In this document: positions 51,605 through 59,851 of the stretch, one piece after another
How the letters are laid out: each line of letters starts with the position of its first letter
Numbering within the stretch: the first letter of the stretch is position 1
Assembly (NCBI GenBank): GCA_017403185.1
Contig: JAFQON010000007.1
Coordinates: forward strand, 35,816 to 99,815
Direction of reading: 5' to 3'
Length of the DNA stretch: 64,000 nucleotides
Origin: Clostridia bacterium
Lineage (GTDB): Bacteria > Bacillota > Clostridia > Oscillospirales > Acutalibacteraceae
The notes under the pieces: generated by a model
Databases searched by the model: none
What the model was told of the DNA's origin: nothing
What the model saw: only the letters and a program-made list of their open reading frames with translations
Position numbers and translations under genes: made by a program

Positions 51605-53002
51605 ATGAAAAAGGTGATTTCTCTTATGCTGAGTATTGCAATGCTCCTTTCCTGCGGTTCGGTTTCTTACGCCGCATTTGATGCCCCGAAGCTCAGCCGT
51701 GAGCAGTGGGACACACTTTACAATGAAAATTTCGGCGATAACACTCTGCCCATGCTTTGTGTGGGCGCCGATGAAACTCAGGTCAGCCTTTGCTGGCACG
51801 CAGACAAGTCAAAGGCGAAGCCCGAGGTGCTTTGGTCAAAGAATGCCGATATGTCAGCGGCACAGACCTTTAAAGGCATTACCACCGATGCAGAAACAGC
51901 CGACCAGCTTGTGTGCCGTGTAACAATTACGGGTCTTGAAGAAAACACAACCTATTATTATCAGTGGAACAGAGACAACGGCTTGAGCGGGATTTGCAAA
52001 TACGAAACGAAGTCCTTCGGAAGCCACAAGGCGCTTGTTATAGGCGATGTTCAGATTACCGAGTATCTTGAAAATCAGTCGGCAGAGGGCTACGGATGGA
52101 ACAGTGTTCTTGCCGAAGCTCTTGAAAAGAATCCTGATGTGAGCTATTTTGTGACCCCCGGCGACAACACTTCATCGGGTCAGACTGCCGCTGAATGGCA
52201 GACCGTGCTTACCCCTCAGGCGATGAGAAGCCTTCCTATGGCAATGGCAATCGGCAACCACGATAAAAAGGGCATGACATACAATTATTACACCAATATG
52301 CCCAACGAATACTACGGCAAGTTCTTCTCGGGTCTTGACCGTGACTTCTGGTTCCGATACGGCGATGTGCTTTATCTTTTCTATGATTCAACCTCGGGTA
52401 ATGCTCCTGACCACATGGCGATGACAAAGGAAGCGGTGAAGCTTAATCAGGATGCCAAGTGGAGAATAGGTGTTGTTCACCACGGTATTTACGGCGCAGG
52501 CGATTCCATAGGAGATATGGAGACCGAGATTCTTCTCAAAGCGATTTTCGCTCCCATCTTTGAAACCTATGACCTCGACCTTGTTATCACGGGTCACACC
52601 CATTCTCAGGGCCGTTCGCACTTTATGGAGCAGAACAGAATTGCAGGCGTTGCGGAAAGCGGCAAAACCTACACCGACCCTGAGGGCGTTGTATATATCA
52701 ACTCGAATTCGGTAAATAATCCCCTTGTTTATGATGTAACCGCAGAGCATCTCGCCTTTAACTATCAGGAGGAGGGCGTCACAACCTACACCACCCTTGA
52801 ATTCAGCGGCGACACAATGACCGTTGAAACAAGAAGGGGCGACAACAGCGAGCTTCTTGACAGCCTTTCAATTAAAAGAACTCAGCAATACAATGAGAAT
52901 TCCTTCAAGAACATCGTTCGCAGAATTCTTTATTTACCCATCGAATTTATCGGCTTTGTATATACTGAAATTGATACTCTCGTAAGACTTCTCAGCAAAT
53001 AA
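51605..53002 (+). CDS. Secreted metallophosphoesterase (purple-acid-phosphatase-like)
   Basis: A 465-aa exported protein. Signal peptide (about residues 1-23, ending SYA-A), an N-terminal fibronectin-like domain (about 45-135: VSLCWHADKSK, TYYYQWNRD) as in purple acid phosphatases, then a calcineurin-type domain with VIGDVQITEY, TPGDNTSSG, IGNHDKKG, VVHHGIYG and ITGHTHSQGRS. The tail (RILYLPIEFIGFVYTEIDTL) is hydrophobic and could bind the membrane. Own context: tRNA-Val upstream, convergent spoVAC downstream. Substrate unknown; a phosphomonoesterase or diesterase on the cell surface is plausible. GGTGGT precedes the ATG. Confidence 0.85.
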   Translation: MKKVISLMLSIAMLLSCGSVSYAAFDAPKLSREQWDTLYNENFGDNTLPMLCVGADETQVSLCWHADKSKAKPEVLWSKNADMSAAQTFKGITTDAETADQLVCRVTITGLEENTTYYYQWNRDNGLSGICKYETKSFGSHKALVIGDVQITEYLENQSAEGYGWNSVLAEALEKNPDVSYFVTPGDNTSSGQTAAEWQTVLTPQAMRSLPMAMAIGNHDKKGMTYNYYTNMPNEYYGKFFSGLDRDFWFRYGDVLYLFYDSTSGNAPDHMAMTKEAVKLNQDAKWRIGVVHHGIYGAGDSIGDMETEILLKAIFAPIFETYDLDLVITGHTHSQGRSHFMEQNRIAGVAESGKTYTDPEGVVYINSNSVNNPLVYDVTAEHLAFNYQEEGVTTYTTLEFSGDTMTVETRRGDNSELLDSLSIKRTQQYNENSFKNIVRRILYLPIEFIGFVYTEIDTLVRLLSK

Positions 53003-53018
53003 AATATTACTGAATACA

Positions 53019-53056
53019 AAAACCGTGAACTGCTCAACTGCAGCTCACGGTTTTGC
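53019..53056. terminator. Bidirectional terminator between phosphoesterase and spoVAC
   Basis: AAAACCGTGA (53019-53028) pairs with TCACGGTTTT (53045-53054); inner bases also pair. Flanked by A- and T-rich sequence. Confidence 0.75.
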
Positions 53057-53094
53057 TGTATATTTGGTTTCGTGTAAAAGAGAACACAAAAATG

Positions 53095-53535
53095 TTATCT
53101 CAAAAATATATAATACACAACCCCGTAAAGCACTGCTGACGCCGAGCCGTAGACGAGCACGGGCCCTGCAATTTTGAACATATTTGCACCCGTGCCGAGA
53201 ATCCTGCCCTCTGACTGATATTCCATGGCGGGCGAAACAACCGAGTTTGCAAAGCCTGTTATGGGCACAACAGTCCCTGCACCCGCATAATATGCTATTT
53301 TATCAAATACGCCGAATGCCGTCAGAAAAGCCGTTATAACAATAAGCGTTACGGGGATAAGTGTTTTCACATCATCCGCATCCATACCGATTTTTTCGTA
53401 TATGATGCCAAAGCCTTCACCCAATGCACAAATCAATCCGCCGATAAGAAAGGCAAGGCTGCCGTTTTTTATTTTGTTGCTCGGCGGCGAGGCTTTTTTT
53501 GCCATTTTTTCATATTCTCCGCCCGTAATTGCCAT
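53095..53535 (-). CDS. spoVAC: Stage V sporulation protein AC
   Basis: A 146-aa membrane protein of the SpoVA channel that moves dipicolinic acid into the forespore and out at germination; SpoVAC is the mechanosensitive subunit. About four hydrophobic segments, and the family signature ITGFANSVVSPAMEYQSEGRILGTG appears in the middle of the protein. GAGGGTGA lies before the ATG at 53535. It normally lies with spoVAD and spoVAE; here it stands alone, so the other subunits must be elsewhere or missing. Confidence 0.92.
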   Translation of the reverse strand: MAITGGEYEKMAKKASPPSNKIKNGSLAFLIGGLICALGEGFGIIYEKIGMDADDVKTLIPVTLIVITAFLTAFGVFDKIAYYAGAGTVVPITGFANSVVSPAMEYQSEGRILGTGANMFKIAGPVLVYGSASAVLYGVVYYIFLR

Positions 53536-53605
53536 AAAATCACCCTCAGTTTTTTGTTTTACGCATTTAGTTTTGCTTTAATGCTCACTTTTATTCAGCG
53601 AATTA

Positions 53606-53634
53606 TTGACATATTCCCTTAAAAGTTATAAAAT
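53606..53634 (+). promoter_or_regulatory. Promoter of the aldehyde dehydrogenase gene
   Basis: TTGACA (53606-53611), 17-base spacer, TAAAAT (53629-53634), 35 bases before the ATG. Confidence 0.75.
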
Positions 53635-53669
53635 AACTTGATAATAATTTTTTGAACGGAGTGTTTTAT

Positions 53670-55193
53670 ATGGCAGTAAAAAAGCTTAAGTATTTTGCCG
53701 GAGGCAAGTGGCTTGATTCTTCCTGCGAAAAATATATGGATGTTTACAATCCCAGCACGGGTGAGGTTATCGCACAGACTCCCTGCTGCACAAAGGATGA
53801 AGTAAACGAGGCTGTTGCCTGCGCAAAAGAGGCCTTCAAAACATGGTCAAATGTGCCTGTTATGAAGAGAGTTCAGGTCGTTTTCAAATTCCGTGAGCTT
53901 CTTGAAGAGCATATGGACGAGCTTACGGAAATCTGTGCAAGAGAGCACGGCAAGGTGTGGAGCGAAGCAAAGGGCGATATTCTTAAGGTTAAGGAGCCTG
54001 TTGAGCTTGCCTGCTCGGCACCCTCACTTCTCATGGGTGAGAGCATGAGAGATACATCGTCAGGCTATGATACAACTCTTTACAGAGAGCCTGTCGGCGT
54101 GTTTGCGGGCATTGTTCCCTTCAACTTCCCCGGCATGATTCCCATGGGCTGGATGTCACCCCTCTGCATTGTGTGCGGCAACACAATCGTTCTTAAGGCT
54201 GCATCAATGACTCCCATGACCTGCATGAGGCTTGCTGAGCTCTGGCAGGAGGCAGGTCTGCCCGACGGCGTTATCAATATCGTTACCTGCTCGAGAAACG
54301 AAGCGGAAATCTTTATGGATCATCCCGACATCAAGGGTATCACATTTGTAGGTTCAACAAGCGTCGGTCTTCACATTTATTCAAGAGCAGCCGCAAACGG
54401 CAAGAGAGTTCAGGCTCTTTGCGAAGCGAAGAACCACGGCCTTGTGCTTGAAGATGCAGCTCTTGAAAGAAGTGCAAGAGGCATTATCAATTCATCATTC
54501 GGCTGCGCAGGCGAACGCTGCATGGCTCTTCCCGTTATTGTTGCTCAGGAGAGCATTGCAGATGAGCTTGTGGGCTACCTTGTGAAATTTGCAAAGGAGC
54601 TTAAGCTCGGCCCCGCATACGATAAGGAATCAACCCTCGGCCCCGTTGTTACCGAGGCTCACAGACAGTCCATTCACAAATGGATTGAAAAGGGAATTGA
54701 AGAGGGCGCAGAGCTTGTGCTTGACGGCAGAAATCCCGTTGTGCCCGGCTATGAAAACGGCTTCTATGTAGGCCCCACAATTTTTGACCATGTAACAGAG
54801 GATATGACCGTCGGTCAGAGAGAAATCTTCGGTCCCGTTCTCTGCGTCAAGAGAGTCAAGGATTTTGAAGAGGGTCTTGCGGTTATGAACGCAAATCCCT
54901 TTGCAAATGGCTCGGTTATCTTCACTCAGAGCGGCTACTATGCAAGAGAATTCGCAAAGAGAACAGACGGCGGCATGGTTGGCGTTAATGTAGGTATTCC
55001 CGTGCCCGTAGGCATATTCCCCTTCACAGGCCATAAGCAGTCATTCTTCGGCGACCTTCACTGCCTTGGCAAGGACGGCTTCCGTTTCTACACAGAAACA
55101 AAGGCTGTCACAACCCGCTGGTTTGACGAGGAAGAAATGAAAGCTCAGAGTGTTGACACATGGGACGGCTCTGTAGGCGGCGACCTTAAATAA
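53670..55193 (+). CDS. mmsA: CoA-acylating methylmalonate-semialdehyde dehydrogenase
   Basis: A 507-aa NAD-dependent dehydrogenase converting (methyl)malonate semialdehyde to propionyl- or acetyl-CoA. Family signatures: PFNFPGMIPMGWM near residue 150 and the catalytic Cys in FGCAGERCMALP near 285, which separates this subfamily from other aldehyde dehydrogenases. The ATG at 53670 follows GGAG by nine bases; six codons upstream in frame lie over that site. Valine, pyrimidine or inositol degradation partners (iol genes) are not in the window, so the pathway is open. Single-gene operon with terminator. Confidence 0.93.
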   Translation: MAVKKLKYFAGGKWLDSSCEKYMDVYNPSTGEVIAQTPCCTKDEVNEAVACAKEAFKTWSNVPVMKRVQVVFKFRELLEEHMDELTEICAREHGKVWSEAKGDILKVKEPVELACSAPSLLMGESMRDTSSGYDTTLYREPVGVFAGIVPFNFPGMIPMGWMSPLCIVCGNTIVLKAASMTPMTCMRLAELWQEAGLPDGVINIVTCSRNEAEIFMDHPDIKGITFVGSTSVGLHIYSRAAANGKRVQALCEAKNHGLVLEDAALERSARGIINSSFGCAGERCMALPVIVAQESIADELVGYLVKFAKELKLGPAYDKESTLGPVVTEAHRQSIHKWIEKGIEEGAELVLDGRNPVVPGYENGFYVGPTIFDHVTEDMTVGQREIFGPVLCVKRVKDFEEGLAVMNANPFANGSVIFTQSGYYAREFAKRTDGGMVGVNVGIPVPVGIFPFTGHKQSFFGDLHCLGKDGFRFYTETKAVTTRWFDEEEMKAQSVDTWDGSVGGDLK

Positions 55194-55205
55194 TTACATA
55201 AAAAT

Positions 55206-55243
55206 CAACAACGGCTGTTTCGTATGAAGCAGCCGTTGTTTTA
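55206..55243 (+). terminator. Terminator after mmsA
   Basis: AACAACGGCTG pairs with CAGCCGTTGTT around a TTTCGTATGAAG loop, then TTATG. Probably also stops the convergent gene at 55249. Confidence 0.8.
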
Positions 55244-55248
55244 TGTTA

Positions 55249-56436
55249 TCAAATGAAGCTTAAAGTTGCATAGTAATTGAAAAAGAAGAAGAAGTGCATA
55301 ATCACATTCAAGAAAATCATACTCGGATAAGCAATAAACGCCTCTAATTTATCGTCGGGTTCACCGTATTCAAAAACAAATTCAAGTTCTTCTTTCAAAA
55401 TTTTAAAAAGCTCTGAATTTGATTCTTTCAATTTATCAAGATTTTCTCCAAGCGATACTTTTTTACCGCTGAACCAATATTCCTTTAATGTTATATACTC
55501 CAAGCATATTTCCATACAGCATTTTTGTCTGTTTTTTGTTGGCACAAAATAAAAATCAATTTTCAACTCGTAATTTTGTCCGTTAGGAAGCGTTATATAT
55601 ATCATTCCGTCGAATTCCTCGGTCAGAGTTGTTCCGTCGGTAAAAGTTACGGTAACAGTTTCACCGTAAGGATATACCGCATCAATGTCGCAGTAGTATT
55701 CAATTGTGTTTTCCATATAATATTCCGCATTGCTGAGTTCAACATCCGAAATATAATGGGAAGCAGGATACACCGTTGCCGTTGACGGATATTCCTTACC
55801 TATGAAAGATATTATAACCTCGTTTTTTCCGTCAACATAGTCAGATTTCATTTTACCCGAAAGCATTCCATCTGTATATTCAACGGTTTTTCCTGATGAA
55901 AAAGTAATTGTTGCATCTGCGTATGAATTAAAATGACCGTCGTTATAATAATCAAAATCATAATCCAGAATTTGTTCATGATCAAAAGAAATATCGGTTA
56001 TGCTTTCACCCATATATTCAAAATAGACTTCTGCAGAATAGAGTGCAGAATAAACATCTACAACCAAAATATATTCGCCTTTTTCAAGGTGATAAACCGA
56101 TTTATATGTATACTCGTTCCAAAACAAGTCTTCACCGTGTATTTTTTTATAATTATCAGATATATCTAATAATATATATGCTGACATGCTGTTAGTATCA
56201 TCGCCGTATACAACTTTGTAATAACCGTCATTTTCAACCTTGACAGAATAATACGCATAAACATACTTACCGGCTACTTTTTCACAGACGATATTCCACC
56301 CTTCGATCAGCTCACCTGCATAAGTGTATTCGTCACCTAAAAATTCTGCGACGGATTCTGTAGAAAACGCCGTTATTGATGCGCTTAAAGCCAGCACAGC
56401 TGAAAGAATTAAAGATAAAATCTTTTTGATTCTCAT
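55249..56436 (-). CDS. Exported protein of unknown function, AT-rich
   Basis: I do not recognise this 395-aa protein. Signal peptide (residues 1-24, basic MRIKK then hydrophobic, ending ITAFS). The rest is strand-rich with many Tyr/Asp/Glu, looking like two or three beta-sandwich modules (about 35-145, 145-235, 235-300: STATVYPASHYI, ETVTVTFTDGTTLTEEF resembling bacterial Ig-like repeats). It ends in a hydrophobic segment (FLNVIMHFFFFFNYYATLSFI), a possible membrane anchor. Codon use is more A/T-rich than in its neighbours, so it may be acquired. AAGGAG precedes the ATG. Confidence 0.7.
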   Translation of the reverse strand: MRIKKILSLILSAVLALSASITAFSTESVAEFLGDEYTYAGELIEGWNIVCEKVAGKYVYAYYSVKVENDGYYKVVYGDDTNSMSAYILLDISDNYKKIHGEDLFWNEYTYKSVYHLEKGEYILVVDVYSALYSAEVYFEYMGESITDISFDHEQILDYDFDYYNDGHFNSYADATITFSSGKTVEYTDGMLSGKMKSDYVDGKNEVIISFIGKEYPSTATVYPASHYISDVELSNAEYYMENTIEYYCDIDAVYPYGETVTVTFTDGTTLTEEFDGMIYITLPNGQNYELKIDFYFVPTKNRQKCCMEICLEYITLKEYWFSGKKVSLGENLDKLKESNSELFKILKEELEFVFEYGEPDDKLEAFIAYPSMIFLNVIMHFFFFFNYYATLSFI

Positions 56437-56465
56437 AACTATTCTCCTTTACATTCACTGAAATA

Positions 56466-56494
56466 ATTTTATCATTTCAGAAATCTGATGTCAA
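56466..56494 (-). promoter_or_regulatory. Promoter of the AT-rich exported protein gene
   Basis: Minus strand TTGACA (56494-56489), 17-base spacer, TAAAAT (56471-56466). Confidence 0.8.
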
Positions 56495-56848
56495 ATTTCG
56501 ATTTTTGTAATTTAATATCGGCTGCTTAAACCATCGGGCTCACCTCTTTCGTCATTTTGAAGTTACATAAAAGGGCAGAATACCCCTTTTTACGAAAAAC
56601 CTTCATATATATATGACGAAAAATGCGGTTTGTTACGGAAAATTTTTTGGTTTTTTTGTTTTTCTCTCTTTTGCATAAAATGTATGTGCAGTTTTTGGCG
56701 GATTTGCCGAGGAGCTGCATTGAAAAATCAACGGCACAAAGGGGTCAGCTGTATAATTTGGTCACCGACCACGGCAAATATATCTGTCATGATTTGTTGT
56801 TAATCAAAGTATACTTTATAAGAACAACAATTCCGAAGGAGATTGACA
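56495..56848. other. Intergenic region upstream of spoIIP
   Basis: No supported gene. At 56799-56817 it holds GTTAATCAAAGTATACTTT, which is most of the long palindrome at 63847-63876. A short inverted repeat GGTCA-CCGACCACGG lies near 56759-56775. I could not find a clear sigma-E or sigma-F promoter for spoIIP. A 64-codon minus-strand frame (56526-56720) lacks a ribosome site and is not called. Confidence 0.5.
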
Positions 56849-57958
56849 ATGAAAAACAATGCTGAAAAAGACAGGCTCCCCGAAATAATAACTGCAGCCG
56901 TAGCCGTGCTTGCGGCAGCGGCAATTATTTTTACCCAATCGGCGGGCAGGGTTACGCTTGCCGTGGCGCAGGCAATGTATCGCTCGGGCAAAGAATTGCA
57001 GACTCATATCGCCACTGCGCAAAGCACATCCGAAACGGCAAAAGAGGTTCACAGCTCTGCTGTTACTACCGCAAAAGCTGCCGAAAAAACGCCTGACATC
57101 ACCGAAACGCCTGCCGATATAAAGGCGATTATCGAAAAGTATACGGAGCTTTTTGCCGATGACAAAAAAGACGGCAGCATACGCTCGGTCACATATGTTT
57201 CAAAGGGTGCAACTCACAGCTTCGGAAGTGTTCATGTAAAGAATACCACCGAAACCAAGCCGCTTGATATCGAGAAGGTGCTCGGCGAGCCGCTTGAGCT
57301 GTCAATTGATAAATCAAAGCCTGCCGTGCTCATTTTTCACAGCCACACCTCAGAGGGGTATGAGCTGATCGAAAGGGATTGGTATGCTCAGGACTATACA
57401 TCAAGAAGTAATGACGAAAATCTGAATATTGTGCGTGTCGGCACCGAAATTGCGGATTATCTCACCGCTGCAGGGTATACTGTAATACACGATAAAACCA
57501 TCCATGATAACGACTACAACGGTTCATACCCGAGCTCGAGAAAGACTGTTGCAAAGCATCTTGAGGAGCACCCCGAAATACAGATTGTGCTTGATATTCA
57601 CAGGGATTCCGTAACTCAGACCAACGGCGACAAGCTGAAATTCACAAACACAATCGGCGGCAAAAAGGCGGCTCAGCTTATGATAATAACGGGTGCAGAA
57701 GAGGGGAAGGTGGAGGATTTCCCAGATTGGGAATATAACCTGCGCTTTGCGCTCAGGCTGCAGCAGAAATGCTCGCAGATGTTTCCGGGGCTTATGCGTC
57801 CTGTTTTGTTTTCGCAAAGAAAATACAATATGGATATGACCCGTTTCAGCCTGCTTATTGAAATGGGCAGCGAAGCAAACACGCTTGAAGAAGCCTGCTA
57901 TTCGGGCAGGCTGCTTGCCGCTTCGCTTGCGGCATTGATGGATGAATATACAGAATGA
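56849..57958 (+). CDS. spoIIP: Stage II sporulation protein P
   Basis: A 369-aa membrane-anchored amidase/endopeptidase of the SpoIIDMP complex that thins septal and surrounding peptidoglycan during engulfment. N-terminal anchor (residues 10-32), variable linker (about 35-95), then the SpoIIP catalytic domain with zinc-type motifs IFHSHTSEGYE near 170 and LDIHRDS near 255, and LLIEMGSEANT near the end. The ATG at 56849 lies six bases after AAGGAG (56837-56842); a TTG directly after that site is rejected. gpr, its usual neighbour, is absent. Confidence 0.94.
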   Translation: MKNNAEKDRLPEIITAAVAVLAAAAIIFTQSAGRVTLAVAQAMYRSGKELQTHIATAQSTSETAKEVHSSAVTTAKAAEKTPDITETPADIKAIIEKYTELFADDKKDGSIRSVTYVSKGATHSFGSVHVKNTTETKPLDIEKVLGEPLELSIDKSKPAVLIFHSHTSEGYELIERDWYAQDYTSRSNDENLNIVRVGTEIADYLTAAGYTVIHDKTIHDNDYNGSYPSSRKTVAKHLEEHPEIQIVLDIHRDSVTQTNGDKLKFTNTIGGKKAAQLMIITGAEEGKVEDFPDWEYNLRFALRLQQKCSQMFPGLMRPVLFSQRKYNMDMTRFSLLIEMGSEANTLEEACYSGRLLAASLAALMDEYTE

Positions 57959-57972
57959 TCAAGGAGAGAAAA

Positions 57973-58263
57973 ATGAAAATCTTAAGAGCCTATGCGGTAA
58001 CGGCGATAATCTGTCTGAGCCTGACAAGCATTGCCGCCTGCATTTTTATTGCGGATGAAAACACAAAAAAAATAAGCCTCGGCAGCGAAAGTGCCGTTGT
58101 AGTAATGAGCACCTCCGATGAGAAGCTTTATGAAAACGCCGTTAATCCTTCTGCGGTTATCGGAAAAATCATGAACGCAGCAGAAAAGGCGGCAGGTTTT
58201 GCCCCGCCGCCCTTTAACAATTTATATTGGTTTGCCGTCAATACAGAAAAGCTGTTGAGTTGA
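57973..58263 (+). CDS. Small membrane or exported protein downstream of spoIIP
   Basis: I do not recognise this 96-aa protein. One hydrophobic helix (residues 7-29, AYAVTAIICLSLTSIAACIF) acts as signal or anchor; the rest (about 30-96) is short, with KISLGSESAVVVMS and AEKAAGFAPPPFNNLYW. The last 26 bases overlap the convergent membrane protein gene. AAGGAGAG lies before the ATG at 57973, 14 bases after spoIIP, so it is probably made during sporulation together with SpoIIP. Confidence 0.7.
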   Translation: MKILRAYAVTAIICLSLTSIAACIFIADENTKKISLGSESAVVVMSTSDEKLYENAVNPSAVIGKIMNAAEKAAGFAPPPFNNLYWFAVNTEKLLS

Positions 58264-59848
58264 ACACATAGATGATATAGCCCTCTGCAATGTGCCTTTC
58301 AACGGAAGGATCGTCAAAATAAATCCAATCGTCTGTTCCCGTGAGGGTTGCCTCTTCGGCTTCTGAGAGAAGCACAAAATATTTGTTAATTCCTTCCTGC
58401 ATTTCAAACCATTTTTGATTTGCCTGATAAGCGCAGGGGGCAATTCCTCCCTCGTTCACATCAACATTGGCTGCCCTTACCTCGGAATCAGAGAGCACGG
58501 TGATCACCTGCGAATTCCAGAAGGTTGCATAGCCGTAGGTGAGCCCGTTTTCTTTAAGGTATTGAATTACAGCGTATTTTTCATTGTTTTCAATGCCGTT
58601 TTTGTCCATTTTCGAAACGGTTGCAAATGAAACTCCGCTCATAAGCACAAGCACGCACATAACGGCAGCGACAAGTCTTTTTGGCACGACATATTCCTTT
58701 GCGGCTCTGAAAACCGCAAAGCACACAAGCACGCCCGTGCATATCATTGGGCTAAGACGCCAGTTTGCCGCCGAAAGAATGCCGAAAACAAAGCCAAAAA
58801 GTATTACGCCGCTCAATCCGAGGTGCGTGAGCACAAGAGCCCTTGTGCCGAAGTCGAGCTTGTTGTAGAAAAACAGTGCGATTAAGGGAACGAGTGCAAT
58901 CACCGCTGCAGAGGCAATGCGAACCATGTTGACAATTGATTCCGCAGAGAAAAGTGACATTCCGTAGTGTGCATCAACGCCGAAAAGACCAAACCAATGC
59001 TCGGGGAATTTAAAAAGATTCGTCAGCCATTCGTTCATGTTCGAATATGTAGAATAAGCGCCTGCATAGCCCGCCGAAACGCCGTTGTCAACAGCACCGA
59101 GAATTACAAGCCCTGCAATAACCGAAAATCCGCTTACAAGGCAAAAGGTAACGGGGATTATATTGTCTTTTGAGAAAAGATTTTTGTTCTTGTCAAGAAA
59201 CATCTCTGCAACAGCGGCAAAAAGCACGGGCACAACACCTGTTGCAATAACCTGCATACCGTCAAGTGCGGCACAAATTGAAATTATGACTGTTGCAAAT
59301 GTAACCGCCGCAAGCTTGCCGAGCCTGTTTTCGTTTGTGCTTTCTTTGAATTTTATGAAAAGGGAGAGCAGAATGCAGATAATAAGCACACAAATGCTGT
59401 AATAGATTACATGCTCATAAAAAATCTCTCTGAGCTTTTCGGAGGCGCAAAGCACTGCGGCGAATGTGCCCACAGTCATCATTGAAAGCGGGAATGAGAA
59501 TCTGAGGCATTTGCAAAGCCATAACACGGCTGCGAAAAGCAGCAGAGTAAACAGCACCATTCCGATGTGGTGAGTTGTCATCGAAACCCCGAAAATGCCG
59601 ATAAACGGCAGCATAAGCATTGTGCCGCCGAAGGGGAGCATTGCCGCATAGCCGAAATCGGGGTTGAAGAGCGTTCCGCCGTCATAGCTTGCCTGCGCCC
59701 AGAGAATTGTGTCGGTGCAGTCGGCATGAAAATAAGCCGCCGAGGGATAGATGATATAATACAAAACTCCGATTATGCTTGCAGAGGCAAAAAATGCACT
59801 CAGCGTATTGATAAGGAATTTTTTCAGTTTTAACAAATCAACAAACAT
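58238..59848 (-). CDS. Polytopic membrane protein (glycosyltransferase-C-like), unknown
   Basis: A 536-aa protein with about eleven to twelve predicted membrane helices from residue 12 onward and a soluble C-terminal part (about 420-536). The first extracellular loop begins HADCTDTILWAQAS; the Asp here is where GT-C or YfhO-type proteins carry a catalytic acid, but the family is not recognised with confidence. It is the last gene behind a second polytopic protein and an FAD oxidoreductase, with three bases between it and its neighbour, so all three likely act in one envelope process. Confidence 0.7.
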   Translation of the reverse strand: MFVDLLKLKKFLINTLSAFFASASIIGVLYYIIYPSAAYFHADCTDTILWAQASYDGGTLFNPDFGYAAMLPFGGTMLMLPFIGIFGVSMTTHHIGMVLFTLLLFAAVLWLCKCLRFSFPLSMMTVGTFAAVLCASEKLREIFYEHVIYYSICVLIICILLSLFIKFKESTNENRLGKLAAVTFATVIISICAALDGMQVIATGVVPVLFAAVAEMFLDKNKNLFSKDNIIPVTFCLVSGFSVIAGLVILGAVDNGVSAGYAGAYSTYSNMNEWLTNLFKFPEHWFGLFGVDAHYGMSLFSAESIVNMVRIASAAVIALVPLIALFFYNKLDFGTRALVLTHLGLSGVILFGFVFGILSAANWRLSPMICTGVLVCFAVFRAAKEYVVPKRLVAAVMCVLVLMSGVSFATVSKMDKNGIENNEKYAVIQYLKENGLTYGYATFWNSQVITVLSDSEVRAANVDVNEGGIAPCAYQANQKWFEMQEGINKYFVLLSEAEEATLTGTDDWIYFDDPSVERHIAEGYIIYVFNSTAFLY

Positions 59849-59851
59849 ATT

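Noticed and set aside
53540-53640. Sigma-G promoter for spoVAC
   Set aside because: TGAATA with CAAAACTA about 16 bases on is only a weak match to the sigma-G consensus; not called.
56526-56720. 64-codon minus-strand frame upstream of spoIIP
   Set aside because: No ribosome site and basic low-complexity composition; not conserved in any family that I know.
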